Part shown: piece by piece, positions 34,305 to 45,923 of the stretch
How the letters are laid out: the number at the start of each line of letters is the position of its first letter
How positions within the stretch are numbered: the stretch's first letter is position 1
DNA from: Roridomyces roridus
Taxonomy: Eukaryota; Basidiomycota; Agaricomycetes; Agaricales; Mycenaceae
Length of the DNA: 64,000 bases
Assembly (NCBI GenBank): GCA_029378245.1
Contig: JARKIF010000002.1
Span: forward strand, 1,116,001 to 1,180,000
Direction of reading: 5' to 3'
Notes under the pieces: generated by a model
Database searches by the model: none
What the model was told of the DNA's origin: nothing
Seen by the model: the letters and a program-made list of their open reading frames with translations, nothing else
Program-made: the position numbers and the translations under genes

Positions 34305-35552
34305 TCAGCTTTGCCTCGGGCTCTTCAACGATTTGCGCCATCCCCACACAGGAAACGTCTCCGGCTCGTTGATCCATTTCTGCAGTACTTTGACGCCAGC
34401 GTCGTCTGCACGTGCATTTCTCGCTCTTCCCGCCCACTCGCGAAACAGCTTCACCTCCTTGAGGGCACCGTAACCCATCGCAATTGCATCGAGATGCTTC
34501 CCATAGTCGGCGAGCACCTCGAGACCCTCGGTCGCGATGAGTTCCACGGCGCGTTTGTGCGCGTCGATGAGGAGGTGGTCGGATAGGCTGCCGTCAAGGC
34601 ACCACGTTTCGAACGAGGGGAGTGTGGTCGAAGACCAGAATGAGTGTAGCTCCAAGCGCGCTGCATCCGAGCTCTGTGACGTAGGCTGGCCGCAAGCCGC
34701 ACAGGCACAGGTAAAATTGTACATGGCCTGCAAACGCACGCGACGCTCTGCCCTACTGTACGTCGGCGTGATATATGTTACGGTGATTTCCTCTCCTTTG
34801 GAGAGCGGGCGGAGCGCCTTCAGGGAGAGGGAGAAGGTGGATATGTCCCAATGCCACGCGGCGTTGGGCGAACAACTGTGATTACACCTGCTCGTGTTGA
34901 CAAAGATGGCGCGGTGCGTGGGGAGTTCGGGGTGCGGGACGTTGGCTGGGACGGGGAGGGTTATTGCGATGGCGTTGGTTCGGATTATTCCCTCTAATGG
35001 GTCGCATTCTTGTAGTGGTTTGCAGTTCGCTAATGCACTAACACACGAGGCGGTGGAGGGTGTAAGACGCTGGAGGAGGGCGGTGAAGAGGTCGGATTCC
35101 GAGTGCGTTTGGAGGGCGATGATGTAGGGTGCAATGAGGCTGGGACGTTCGACGGATATGAGGGCGCCTGCGGGGATAGCCTGCCCTGCGAACATGCCGA
35201 ATCCGCCCGTCGGGGTTTTCCGGATTTCAAATGCATGGGATGGTTGGACTGCAGGCTCGGGAATTGGATTTGGGACAAGGTTTCTGACACCTACGTCGAG
35301 GAGGACGGAGGTTTCATCTGAACCGGACGCGTAAACGATATTGTCCAGACAATATGCGCGACTCCCGACGTGCCCGGCGAGGTCAAAGTAGGGCGAGTCT
35401 AGAATGGGATTAGACCGGATGTCTGTGTTCATCTGGACGCAGAGGTGTGGTGGAGGTGGCGAATTATCGCGCGGAAGATAGGATGTGGAATGAATGAGTT
35501 TCTTGGCAGAGGGCAAATAGGAGGAGGACACGTCCTTGGTGGCAGAAGGCAT
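34305..35552 (-). CDS. SET-domain protein
   Basis: A single uninterrupted frame of about 415 residues; lack of introns is unusual in this neighbourhood. Start 35552 (MPSATKDVSSSYLPS) is preferred to 35657 because the longer form adds a hydrophobic low-value leader. SET motifs: FEIRKTPTGGFGMFAGQAIPAG (N-SET), the core RCNHSCSPNAAW (S-adenosylmethionine and catalytic pocket), GEEITVTYITPT (catalytic Tyr) and a post-SET cysteine cluster FTCACAACG. There is no MYND finger between the SET halves. Such fungal proteins are probable lysine methyltransferases for histone or other substrates; the target is unknown. It converges with the MBL gene, whose stop is 90 bp away. Confidence 0.88.
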   Translation of the reverse strand: MPSATKDVSSSYLPSAKKLIHSTSYLPRDNSPPPPHLCVQMNTDIRSNPILDSPYFDLAGHVGSRAYCLDNIVYASGSDETSVLLDVGVRNLVPNPIPEPAVQPSHAFEIRKTPTGGFGMFAGQAIPAGALISVERPSLIAPYIIALQTHSESDLFTALLQRLTPSTASCVSALANCKPLQECDPLEGIIRTNAIAITLPVPANVPHPELPTHRAIFVNTSRCNHSCSPNAAWHWDISTFSLSLKALRPLSKGEEITVTYITPTYSRAERRVRLQAMYNFTCACAACGQPTSQSSDAARLELHSFWSSTTLPSFETWCLDGSLSDHLLIDAHKRAVELIATEGLEVLADYGKHLDAIAMGYGALKEVKLFREWAGRARNARADDAGVKVLQKWINEPETFPVWGWRKSLKSPRQS

Positions 35553-35693
35553 AATGAGTGTGGTGGTGCAAGAGAGAAATAGAGAAAGCGTGCCACCCGG
35601 ACTCTCTTTTAAAGTCACGAGTAGCAAAGGACAATGGGCCAGAGTTGAACTGATCACGCACGCGAAATGAAATCTGGAAATTGATTTGTTTTC

Positions 35694-36672
35694 TTACATC
35701 CACTCTTTATTACCGTGGTGAGAAACAAAGGCACCGCTATCCTCCACCTTCCACTTGTAAATGACCTCCAACTGCATCTTTACCGACTCCTCCGGCGTCA
35801 ACGCCGTGAAATTTGAGAGCACTTTGGTGGCTTTCTTCGTCAAGGCCTTGATAGCTTCCTCGTCGATTTTCTCTGTGATCCTTATTTTGCATCAATTGAA
35901 ACTCGCGATAAAGACGACTAACCTGTGGCTGTGGCTGAAGTATCGACATATCCCGGGCTCAATGTAAGGAAGACAAAGCCTTCCTGTTTGAACTCGGCCG
36001 CGTATTTTGCAACGACCATGTTGACCGCGGCCTTGGATATCGCGTATGCTGCGGATTTGCTCATGTTGGCTTTGAGAACCAGATCAAGATCAGCGCCGCC
36101 TGTGCTAAGAACGACAACTTTCTTGGCGGAACCCTGGCGTAAGAGTGGAAGGAATGCGTTGGTGCAATGAACCGTTCCGACAGTGTTGACACGGAACTAG
36201 GTGGCATCAGCTCTGTGCAGGAACTGAAATGATCGACATACATGATCCATGAGTTCCTTCTCGAGGTCTTCTGGACTTGAACTGCGAGAACTGTGAGTCG
36301 ATTCAAGTCAAGCGAAAGTAATATTTACAAGTCAGTGAGACCTGGACCGCCGACGCGCAGCATGGCGGCGTTGTTGATCAAATAATCCAGCTTTCCGCCT
36401 GTGAGTGCGGACACTTGTTGCGTTGCAGCCTCCACAGCTTTCGAGTCCGTGATGTCTGCTTCTATTATCGTGATATTCTTGCCTGGCAGACTCTCGAGGT
36501 GGCTTGCCGCGGATTTGGAGCGAACAAGGGCGAATATGGTGTTATTGGGTTCGGTGCTCAATTGGGCGACGAATGCGAGCTGGAAAAGATGTTGAGTGAT
36601 CTAGTTGCGCCATGGATGAACCACACATGGCCCGATTCCGCGGGCTGCCCCAGTGATAACGTAGGAGGACAT
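35694..36672 (-). CDS. Short-chain dehydrogenase/reductase
   Basis: Five exons starting MSSYVITGAARGIG, which holds the TGxxxGIG cofactor motif. Following motifs: FALVRSKSAA, EADITDSKAV, LDYLINNAAM (the NNA motif), VNTVGTVHCTNAFLPLL, KKVVVLSTGGAD and the catalytic YAISK in SAAYAISKAAVNM, with LSPGYVDTSA. The predicted C-terminus is KWKVEDSGAFVSHHGNKEWM. Two acceptors (at LTDF|SRSS and ATAT|EKID) were chosen because nearer AG sites break the frame. This is a classical NAD(P)-dependent oxidoreductase of about 250 residues; the substrate is unknown. It is close to fungal carbonyl-reductase-like SDRs by motif pattern. Confidence 0.85.
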
Positions 36673-37271
36673 GTTGGAGAACGGACTCTTCAAGTTGCAG
36701 TTAAATATCAATTGACCATGCCGGACGACGCGTAGTGTCCGGCTCGCTTGACCGTGCGGTCCGACGCGTGGTGTCCGGCCCATTTAGTCAGACAAGGATA
36801 AGGAAGATATCGTCAAGTTCTGCATTCTTCCCACCGTACAGCCATCTACATGCACAGACGGCGCTCGGGTAGTCGGGCTCGGTGTAGTATCGTTGTTGTT
36901 CTTGCCCACATGATTTTCATTTCAAGACGAGAACAAGGCTCCGAGTCGGCATTTTTTTCCTCTAAGAAAACTGGCTAAGGAGGGCTTGGATGGCTCGGAG
37001 GGCGGTCCACGGGTCTCAAATGAAGTGCGCAAAGGGCTTGCAACTTGAAGGGCCGCAAGGGCCATCCGAGGCTTTACGATGGTTGTGACGGAAAGAGTAC
37101 AATAGAGGCTAGTGTTTGTCTTTGTTTGCTACCTACCTCCCAATTGTCTTCCTTAGCCGCATCGGTAGACAAAGAACACCATTGTTTTGCTCCGAGGAAG
37201 CTCAAAAGGCTTGACGAGAATGGCAGTTTATTCTTTTCCGACCGCCCCTTCACGAACGTCGCCGGTCGACC
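36673..37271. other. Intergenic region between divergent genes
   Basis: Upstream region of the SDR gene (minus) and PRM1 (plus). A roughly 45-bp direct repeat of GTCCGGC-containing sequence lies at 36720-36785. No gene is visible. Confidence 0.45.
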
Positions 37272-40200
37272 ATGTCCGCCCCTCCAGATTACGACGCTCA
37301 CTCCATCGACTCGACCCAACTTAGACCCTACCTCCAGCTTCCTCACCTCCTCTCACTCACCTGGCTCGCCTACCCAATTCTCTCCCTCATTTTTGTCGTC
37401 TTTCGCATCCAAATCTCCCTCTCTTCCGCCGATGCTGACATTGCAAACGCGAAGAAGGATGTCGTAGCGGGATGTCTGGCCGCGCAGAAGGCCGCCACTG
37501 CTGCTGCGAGCATGCCACGGTTCATGGCAATTGCCACCAACGAGCAGTTTGCTGCCGCCGTCAATGATTCCATGAACGCTGCCCGAGCGACCTTGATCCT
37601 CGCTCTGACAGTCATGGAGGCCATTATCAACTTTATCGTCGACACCTACCGTTCCACGTTCCTCTGTTTCCTGGAACTCGTCATTCAGGGTGGTCTTGCG
37701 ATCCTTGCTGGTGCGGTTCAAGAGGTGCGTCGTCTCTCCGCATCAAAGCCGCAGTACTGACCGAAAACAGCTCAATGTCGTTGTTGGCGCAGCTGCCAGC
37801 GGCATTCGCACTGCCATCCAGGATACCGTCTCCGGCGCGGACAAGATACTCCAGGACGCTGCCAGCGTCGTTAGTAAATTTGGTGTCAACATCAATCCCA
37901 GCATTCCCGTTCCCGATCTCTCAGCTTTGGAGAACGTCACTCTCCCTCAATCGTTCACGGACGCCATCAACAACCTTAATAGCACCATCCCCACCTTTAC
38001 TGAACTCAAGCAGCTCATTGACCAGTTGTACGTCCATGTTTCTTTCCTGCTGAACCTGCGCTCACCCATTTCTAGTGTTGACACGCCGTTCGAGGTGCTC
38101 AAAGCTGACATCAACGAGACCTTCTCGGGCATCTCCTTCAACTCGTCCGTACTCGCCGTTCCCGAGCTCAACACCCTCTCCTTCTGTTCGGACTTGGACA
38201 CGTCGTTCATCGACGACCTTGGTCATGACCTGGTCCAAGTGGCCAAGATCGGGACCGTCATCATTATCATCCTGATCTTCGTCCTCATCGGCCTCAACTG
38301 CCTGCTCGAGTGGTACAAATGGCGCTGCCAACGTCGCCACCTCGAATACACCCGTCAGGCATGGACTAGCGACCCGACGCTGTTCAACAAGACCGCTACC
38401 GGTGGTTTACCGAACATCACCCTGTCCGACCATAACCTCCTCATGCTCCAGGCGGATGGCGCCCACCCTCTCCTCACGCGCATCGCCAACAGGATTTCCG
38501 CCACGCTTCGCCTCTCCCCGTCCAAGCACATCAACCTACGGTGGTTCCTCCACTACGTCTTCCACCCGCCCGCGCTTGCGTGCTTCCTCATTGGGTTCTT
38601 CGGCCTTTTGTCCGTTGAGCTGCAGCTCCTTGCCATGCGCCCTCTGGTAGCCAAGTTCTCGGCCCAGGCGCAGAGCACCGCGACGGATTTCAGCAATACC
38701 ATCGCGACGAGCATCAACGCAAGCATGTTCAACCAGAGCGCCGAGTATGCCAACTCGGTCAACACGCATATCGACTCGATCCAGGGCACCATCAACGACG
38801 GGCTCTTTGGGTGGGTGAACACCACGACGACGACGCTCAACTCGACGATCGAGGCTGTGTACGAGGACATCCAGAACGCGGTTAACAAGGTGTTCAACGG
38901 GACCATCCTCGATGCCCCGGTTCAGATTTTCATCAAGTGTCTGATTGGGAGCAAAATCGAGGCCATTGAGAATGCGCTGACGTTCTTGCACAACAACCTC
39001 CACATCGACATGCCGCGGGTGAACGAGACGGTGCTCGTTCTCTCTCCGGCGTCGGTGAACGAGGCGACGCAGCCGATTGCTGCTGCTGTTGTTGGGGACA
39101 ACGATGACGGCAGTGACGGGGTTGTGGGGAGGCTCGTCAACTCGTATGAGGCGACGCTCAAGAAGGAGCGGCTCATGTTTGCCATCTTTATGGGCATTTG
39201 GTTTGTTGTCGTCTTGATGGGTGTGTCCGTCATCCTGTGGCATTCATACGGACGGCCCTACTTTGAGGCCCGGCGGAAACGCAGGTGGGCGCAGGGGTTG
39301 CATAGCGTTCCTGTGGCCGAGGAGAAGGGATACGGGGCCGCTTCGGGTGCGATGAGCAACAGCAACGAGTTCCCGAACTATACACCTCTTCCTTCCCCCA
39401 AGCTCGGCGGGTCCTTCAACCCCTTCCGCTTCAAGAATGGCTCTACGGATAGCGTCGAAAAGGCCAACAACCGCAGCTGGGACTCGTTCTTTGACAAATC
39501 GAGCAAGGCCCCAATCACCACTCGGGAGATTAGCAAGCCTATGAAGCTCGTCAGCTCTAGACAGCGGGACCACGAGGTGTTTGTCGGTGATCGGAACGCG
39601 CCTTCGCCCCCGCCTGCGGTTGCGCCCTGGGATGAGCCACAGGAGGAACGCCGGACGACCAAGTGGTTCGCTCGCTTTGCTGGGCTTTTGACTCGAAACC
39701 GGGGCGAAGATGCCGGTCCTGCCGTTGAGCCCTACCCCGCCTTTTCACCCAATCCCGAGGCGGGGCCCCGCACACGCCCGACGTTGCACATTACGGTCGA
39801 CAGGCCTGCGAGTGATCTCCCGAGCGAGTCTGGATTCCCAACGGACCGCTCGCGGTGGTCTGTCTCGCCCGAGAATACTACCCGCGCCCCAATCAAGCCA
39901 TGGTCTGGGCTGATGTCTCCGACGACGGGTGGGCCACGGCGGCATAAACACAAGCCGAGCGTGCCGGATTCCGTCGGTGGCAACAACACCTACTCGTTGG
40001 ATTTGTCGATGGGCCCGCCGTCTATGCAACCCACGCCGCTTGCGATGCCACTTCACTCTGGTTTTAATGTGCCGCGCAAGCAACCCATCGCGCCGCATCA
40101 TCCTGCGGTTGTGTATCCGCCGGTTACGCCGATCGCCTCGCGCCACCACCGGCGTTCAATGTCCAACCCGCAGCAGCCTGTCAACGACGCCAGGAATCCG

Positions 40201-40416
40201 TTCAGCGACGCCAACAGACTGACAGTTCCTGCGGGCGAGCCCTCCCCCGCTACTCCAGTGACAAGATTGCTAACGACCACACACGCGCGTTGTTCGTCCT
40301 CGGTAGATCCGTTCGTCACCCCGTTTGACGACGAGCACCGCGTGACGATTGTGAACTCTGGACCTGGTGCGCGCAAGAGCATTCCGACGAATCCGTTTAC
40401 GGGCGTCGCGCTCTGA
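37272..40416 (+). CDS. PRM1: Plasma membrane fusion protein PRM1
   Basis: Three exons encode about 1016 residues. The N-terminus [20 protein letters not shown] leads into a first membrane helix ([18 protein letters not shown]). Further helices lie at [57 protein letters not shown] and [20 protein letters not shown], with large Asn-rich extracellular loops between them. Several NxT/S sites are visible. This topology and the loop motifs ([30 protein letters not shown]) match fungal Prm1, which promotes fusion of mating-cell plasma membranes. After the last helix there is a long cytoplasmic tail of more than 350 residues, rich in Pro, Ser and Arg, longer than in yeast. The gene looks intact. Confidence 0.9.
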
Positions 40417-41068
40417 TTTTCTCTCTTTTCTCTTCCTCGGCCTACTGGTGGGCTTACGAATATCTACGAATCAACGAACGGACACGAAGATTGAAATTAA
40501 TAGCATTCTCACGATCCCCCCTAATTCCTCGCATACACACGTACTGTATAACCTCTGCGCCTCCGTTCCCAATTTTCTTGTATTTCTAACGTATTGTTGT
40601 TGTCCTCTTGGCTGGATTACTCGAGTCTTTGTAGCATTTAAATACATACTTGAATGAGATGTGGTTTTCCCTTGAGCTTTGAGGCGTAGGACATAAGCAG
40701 GAACAAATGGACAACCGCTCGAGGCCTGATTAGTAAATTTTTCATCCAAGCAACATCTAGGCTTTCAATCATGGCGGCGGCGGCGCATCTAAGCATCGAG
40801 CGACGGTGTTTGATCACCGCTGTCGGTCGCTTGGCGTCGTAGCCAGCGGATCTCGGGAATTCGGACACCATCGCTGGAAACGGACTGTCATTAGAGCGGG
40901 AAGATGTCATGGATGGGGGTGGCTAGTGATACAAAATGTTCAATGTAAATAATGCTTAGAAACATACGTCAGGCCTAGGCTACATAATAATAATCCATTG
41001 CAAGTCAAGTCCAAGGATACTTTGATACGTGTGATGAGGATCCCGATTCCCGATTCCCGAAAAAAAGA
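40417..41068. other. Intergenic region between convergent genes
   Basis: The 3' regions of PRM1 and of the 7TM paralog B. No gene is visible. Confidence 0.45.
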
Positions 41069-43782
41069 CTAAGAGAAACTGTCGTCAGAGAACCGACTGG
41101 GCTGTACTCGCTTGGCGTCCGCGATGATGAGGGACTCGCGGTTACCGAGGATATCCAACGGTTCACTAGCCACGCTGACCGCCGTGTAGCTATAGGTACT
41201 CCCGCTGACCTCGAGCGTCTTGCGATTCGGTGTCAGAGACCCTGTGAATGGCCTGAGAGTGTTCGTGGCATTGACCGGCTCGGTGCCCGTGCGTGCTCCT
41301 CCAACTCCAAGCGACCCAGCCGACCGGCTGTACCGATGTCCAATCCTCTCTTGAGAACGATTCCGAGTTGAAGGCAACTTGGCTGTGGACGGTTGCTTGC
41401 TGGCACGTACACCCGCTTGATCGGCCGCGACCGATCCTGCGCTTGACACTGAGCTCCCTGCGCGACTGTGCCCACCGCCGCTTCGTTCCAGTGCTTTGAG
41501 ATTGGGTACCGACTTGACTTTGACCGGCCTGCGGATGCCCAGCTCAAAGTCAGTGACCGGGATACTCGCAGTCGCGGAGATCGGTTTGGGGGTGTAGGCG
41601 CTCTCGCCGCCAGATTCGCCGCTCTTTTCCACCATCATCCGACTGGTTGGCGTCTTTGCTCCAGAAGGCCTGCGAGGGCGCTGTTCACTGCCCGTCACCG
41701 GGGTGCGCGTCGTCGATGTCGGTTTGAAGGGACCACCAACGTCCGTCGCCGTAACTGTCACCTTCAAGGCCGTTTTGGGCGGCTTGCGCGCGCCCAAGCC
41801 CTTAACTGGTTCAGTGACTTCCGGTACCGAGACGCTGGTCATGTAGGCTTCGATCGTGAATTCGCTGGCAGAGTCATCGGTTGGTGGAAGTGGTGGTAAC
41901 TCCACGGCAGGCGCCTGGCGGCCGCCAATACGTGTATCGCGCCTGGTCCTCGATTTGGTAGAGCCACCGATTTCCGTCGTCTCCGTTTTCAATGGCCGGC
42001 GGGCAGTAGCGAGTGGCTCGGTGCCTAGTGCGAGAATTGCACTAGGGCTACCGGCGCGGGTGGGCGCTAGCTTGAGAGCCGGTGTCGATTTCATTTCAGT
42101 AGGCCGCCCTCTACCGGGGACAACTGTTGGGTTACCGATTTCCGTTGTCTTTGGAGTCGATGCCACCGCCATGGCCGTTTTAACTGGCTTCCGGGCACCG
42201 CGAGCTAGATTGAGAGGCTCGCTGTCAGAGTCGGTTTCTGTCTGTGCCTTCGTATTGAGCGTTGACCGCTCCTGGATCGGCCGGCGGACGCTTGGCTCTC
42301 TGCTCGGCGCGACCCTTGGCTGCGGAGCACTATAGGCGATGCCAACTTCCGCCGCCTGTGCTAGGTCCATCTTGACTGGCCTCCGGACACCGCCAGCTGG
42401 ATCGAGTGGCTCCGGTACGAGCGTCGACGCCGAGCTCCCGGTGTGGGCGTGGCCACCCATTGCCGCAGGTTTGACTTGCCCGCGAAGACCCAATATATCG
42501 AGCGGCTCGTTGGCTAGGACGAGCGTCGACGTCTGGCTGGGGAACATGCTGCCCGGGGTGGCGCCGCCGATTTCCACCGTCTTCTCAGGACTCGGTTCGG
42601 CTTTGAAAATCGTATCATTCAAGGAACGGTTCGTGCCGAGGAGTAGGATCACGAGGGATGGATAGGCGCCCTGTGTATGATTAGTATGAATGACTCTTGA
42701 GGAGAAGAGAAGATGGATAATACCGCGAGATGTCCGCTGAGGGATACGAAGAGATCCTCAAAGTCAGATAAATGAGCCAATGAGACCAGTGCGGTTGTGA
42801 GCTGGCATGGCGATCAACAAACTCTTCATGATGTCCTTTTGGTCACTCACGATGGCAAGGAAAAATAGAAGACCAGATTCGGCCAACAGTAGGCGAGTCG
42901 GAACGGGTTGGGCGGCTTGCTGACTTTTCCAGTATCGCCTAAAAGTCTTGAGAACCAAGTCAACCACATGAGAAAGAGGCAAACCGTGCAGTAGCGATAA
43001 CAACGATACTCGCGGTTGCGTTGGACGCCAACAAAAGACCGATGATGAGTATTTGGAGGATCTTGATCATTATGCCGATAAAGCTGCTTTGGGGCGATTG
43101 CACCACGGCGGCGATTTGGAATCCGACATGAACGATCACGGCGACTGTCGGCTCATTGGAGGTGACGCAAGAGGTAAGTAAAGACGAGACGTACGGGCGG
43201 TTAGAACCAAAAGAAAAACAGCAAGCCAGAGAACTTTTCGGAGACTGCGACGGCAGACGACCCATGCCCGCCATACGACGACTCCTCCAGCGAGAACGTA
43301 CTGAAGAATATATTAAATGACATAGCATGGACGGGATGCCACTCACGTTGATGAGAAGGACCGCAGTAGCAAGGGAGAACCATTCGGTAACGGCATCCTG
43401 GTCTGCAACTTTTGTTGCTCCCGACGCGGCGTGGATAAAAGACGATATTTTATCTGCGGCGTCGGCGATAGAATAGGACCAGTATGCCGCGGAGAGAAGA
43501 AACGTGAAAAGAATGGTGTAGAAAATGACCCGCGCGCTCTGAGTCGTCAATCCTCGTTTCCTGGCGAAAAGTCAAGATTATACGAATGCAGCGAGTACCC
43601 CACTCACAACAATAGTCGAACCGACAGAAAGACCAGCACGGAGGATAGCCCTACTTGCATTAGCCATCTACCGACCCAGAAAGGCAAAGAAGCTCACCGA
43701 AAAAGAAGGTCTGTGCCATCAAACTGAAAATTACAAACTGCAAAGTCTCCCCCGCGCTTTTGAAGCTTTGCGTGGTCGACAT
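41069..43782 (-). CDS. Seven-transmembrane protein, paralog B, with long repetitive tail
   Basis: Starts at ATG 43782 (MSTTQSFKSAGETLQ). The membrane part follows paralog A closely: FVIFSLMAQTFFFG, SARVIFYTILFTFLLSAAYW, YVLAGGVVVWRAWVVCRRSL, KILQILIIGLLLASNATASI, LLLAESGLLFFLAIV and LAGAYPSLVILLLGTNRSL. It then continues with a predicted cytoplasmic tail of about 510 residues encoded in one exon. The tail is built from imperfect repeats around R-[RK]-P-[VLP]-K (RRPVK, RKPVK, RRPLK, RKPPK, RRPVK), each preceded by EPLD/EPLN-like sequence and followed by EIG/EVG. Paralog A has only about 90 residues here. The tail is basic and Ser/Thr-rich and could be a phosphorylated scaffold; this is inference. 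Confidence 0.8.
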
Positions 43783-44259
43783 TGCCGAACCGAAGGAAAG
43801 AAAACACCGGGAATCTCACAGAGATTACTCGAGTAAGCTCCAGAGCCAGAGAAGAGAAAGAGAAAGAGAAAGAAAGGGAGAGAAAACGAAAACAAAGTGA
43901 ACGGGCGGCTCAGGCAGCAGAGCATCGCATTGACTCGCTGTCCATTAAATGGACTTTGCGTCCCCGGTCAAAATGATGTATCAAGAGGAGCGTGGGGGTA
44001 GCCAAGGTGGCTGGTGGTCCGCGTCATGGTCGATGGTTACGCGTTACGCCAGGTTGCACTCCCGAGTCCCTACGGGCCGACGGGGACTGCGGTTGTTGCT
44101 TTGATGATGCGTTTCGTCGGGAATCTTTGAGGGGTGACGGCGTAAAACCGAAGTAAGACCGATTTAAAAGACGACTATCGCTGGTCGGCTGAGAGCAGAG
44201 AAGACACTCATGTGGAGCATGCATTCGAGGTCAATGGGAAGCCTCTACGCCAGATTTGG
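43783..44259. other. Intergenic region between divergent genes
   Basis: An AGAAAG-rich purine stretch at 43847-43895 lies just upstream of the 7TM gene. No gene is visible. An upstream first exon of the next gene could lie here. Confidence 0.4.
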
Positions 44260-45853
44260 ATGGTGGAACGACGCAAGTTGTGCAAGTCACGCGGCCACCA
44301 AGCGACCACGATGCAGAGTGTGCAGACGAGACAAGCGACGCGTCAGAGCCGACCACCACCGAGGGCATATACTGAACAACAGCTCGTCTTCCTCAGGAGG
44401 TTCGTCGACCGTCCAATTTTTTGGAGCCGCACATCTCACGTCTCTTTCTTCAGCTACCTTCCCGAATTCGAGCGCAGGACAAATTCCAATGGACCTAGGG
44501 GAGACGCCAAGAAATTTGCTCTCGAGTGCGCCGCAGAGTTCATAACTCGCTTTAGTCTCCCAGACGATGTGGATGGAAAATACAAGGAGGTGCGTCCCTT
44601 GCAACTTTGGAAAGCCGCTCCCCGACCACGCGAAAACAGCAATTGTACAACTGGTTCAAGAACACTGTTGGTCGGAACAGACGACGCGCAGAGGGCAAGC
44701 CCAAACCTGCTAGTAAACGCCCCGCGGAGAAAGGTGGCCTCGATCGTCCCCCAAATTCCTCAGATGCTGACAATCAGTAGCCACCGAACTAACGAGAGTC
44801 CCGACCCTGGCCAGATTCTAGCGTCTCTTTGCCTGCTCCTTTGCCTGTTGACAGGGATTACAGCCATCCATCGACCTCTTCGCCCACCCTCACAAGCACA
44901 TACTCGGATAATTTGACACCGTCACCCACTGTGGCTGCTCGAATACCCATGCAGTACTCGTTGCCCAGTACTCTGGCAAATGCACTGCAGCCATCCCCGT
45001 CGCCGCCTCCCATTCCACTCATTATGACCCCGGTCACCGTGACTTCCTTGCGAGACTCGTTCCTCGCCAATATCGATGCACCGGTGCTTGCTTCACAGAT
45101 AGAAGCATTCGTGGCGTCCAATTCATCGCCGCTATGTCTCAAATCCGTTCTATCTGCTCTGTTCCAAGCCATATCGACAGAATGGGAAAAGAAAAACACT
45201 CCAGCAAACCCCTTCTTGACGCGCTATCTCGAAGCTTGCACGTATTTCACTACCAAGATAGTACACGCAGGTGTATCGGGCCCTCTCGCTGGCGCGCGGG
45301 CTCTCCAGATGCAAATTCGCAAATCTGCCAAATGGATTCCCACCTCGAGCGCGAATCTTCGCCCCAACTTGTCTTCGGCACCGTCTGGTCCCCTCCTCTT
45401 CCATCTCGATCGAGCTCCAAAAAATTGCTCTCGACCGCTCGAGGCGCAAGGATCATATCCAGTGGGCCCGTATCCACGCTGCCGCGATCCAAGTCGGCGT
45501 TTTCACATTTGGCGTGAACGGTACCCCTGGATATGATTATCGAGAAGCCCGGATTTTTAGTAATCTGGTGGCTCAGGATGCCGTGTGGGAGGAAGACGAG
45601 GTCGAATGGGTCGCTGGTATACTCGTGCTCCAGAGTCTGGTTCGCACGTCTATGAGGGGTGATATGGAACAGCGGAGGGTGTATGAAGACCTCCTGCAGA
45701 ATTATGAGGAGCGTTGGAAGGAGATGAAGGACGAGGCCCGCCAAGCGTTGGTTACGGTACGCCATTATTGCTGGATAGATCGTTGTCGCTGACTCCCTAT
45801 TCCAGGAAGCTCTTCTTGCAGCGAGGGCGGATCTCGCAAGGACGGGGTCTTGA
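44260..45853 (+). CDS. Uncharacterised basidiomycete protein
   Basis: No family is recognised with confidence. The reading frame without ATG extends to 44212; 44260 is the first ATG in it, and an earlier exon is possible. Visible parts are FALECAAEFITRF followed after an intron by QLYNWFKNTVGRNRRR, a basic stretch, then a Pro/Ser-rich linker, then a predicted alpha-helical half: LASQIEAFVASNSSPL, FQAISTEWEKKNTP, RRKDHIQWARIHAAAIQVG and MEQRRVYEDLLQNYEERWKE. The region 45260-45420 needs one or two introns to stay in frame; one candidate is only 32 nt, so the model there is weak. It ends with an exon encoding EALLAARADLARTGS. The WFKN-type motif with basic residues hints at DNA binding, without proof. 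Confidence 0.55.
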
Positions 45854-45923
45854 TCTTCAATGCAGGTGATTGAATTCATGTAGAGTGTGCTCCATTCTAA
45901 TTCCTCAGGCTACATATTTATGG

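Noticed and set aside
16194..36672. Secondary-metabolite gene cluster (DUF829, NmrA, SDR, MBL, SGNH)
   Set aside because: No polyketide synthase, peptide synthetase, terpene synthase or P450 is present, and the genes are separated by repeats and unrelated functions.
38536..39243. Long minus-strand open frame (235 codons)
   Set aside because: It is the antisense shadow of PRM1, whose plus frame shows membrane helices and family motifs.
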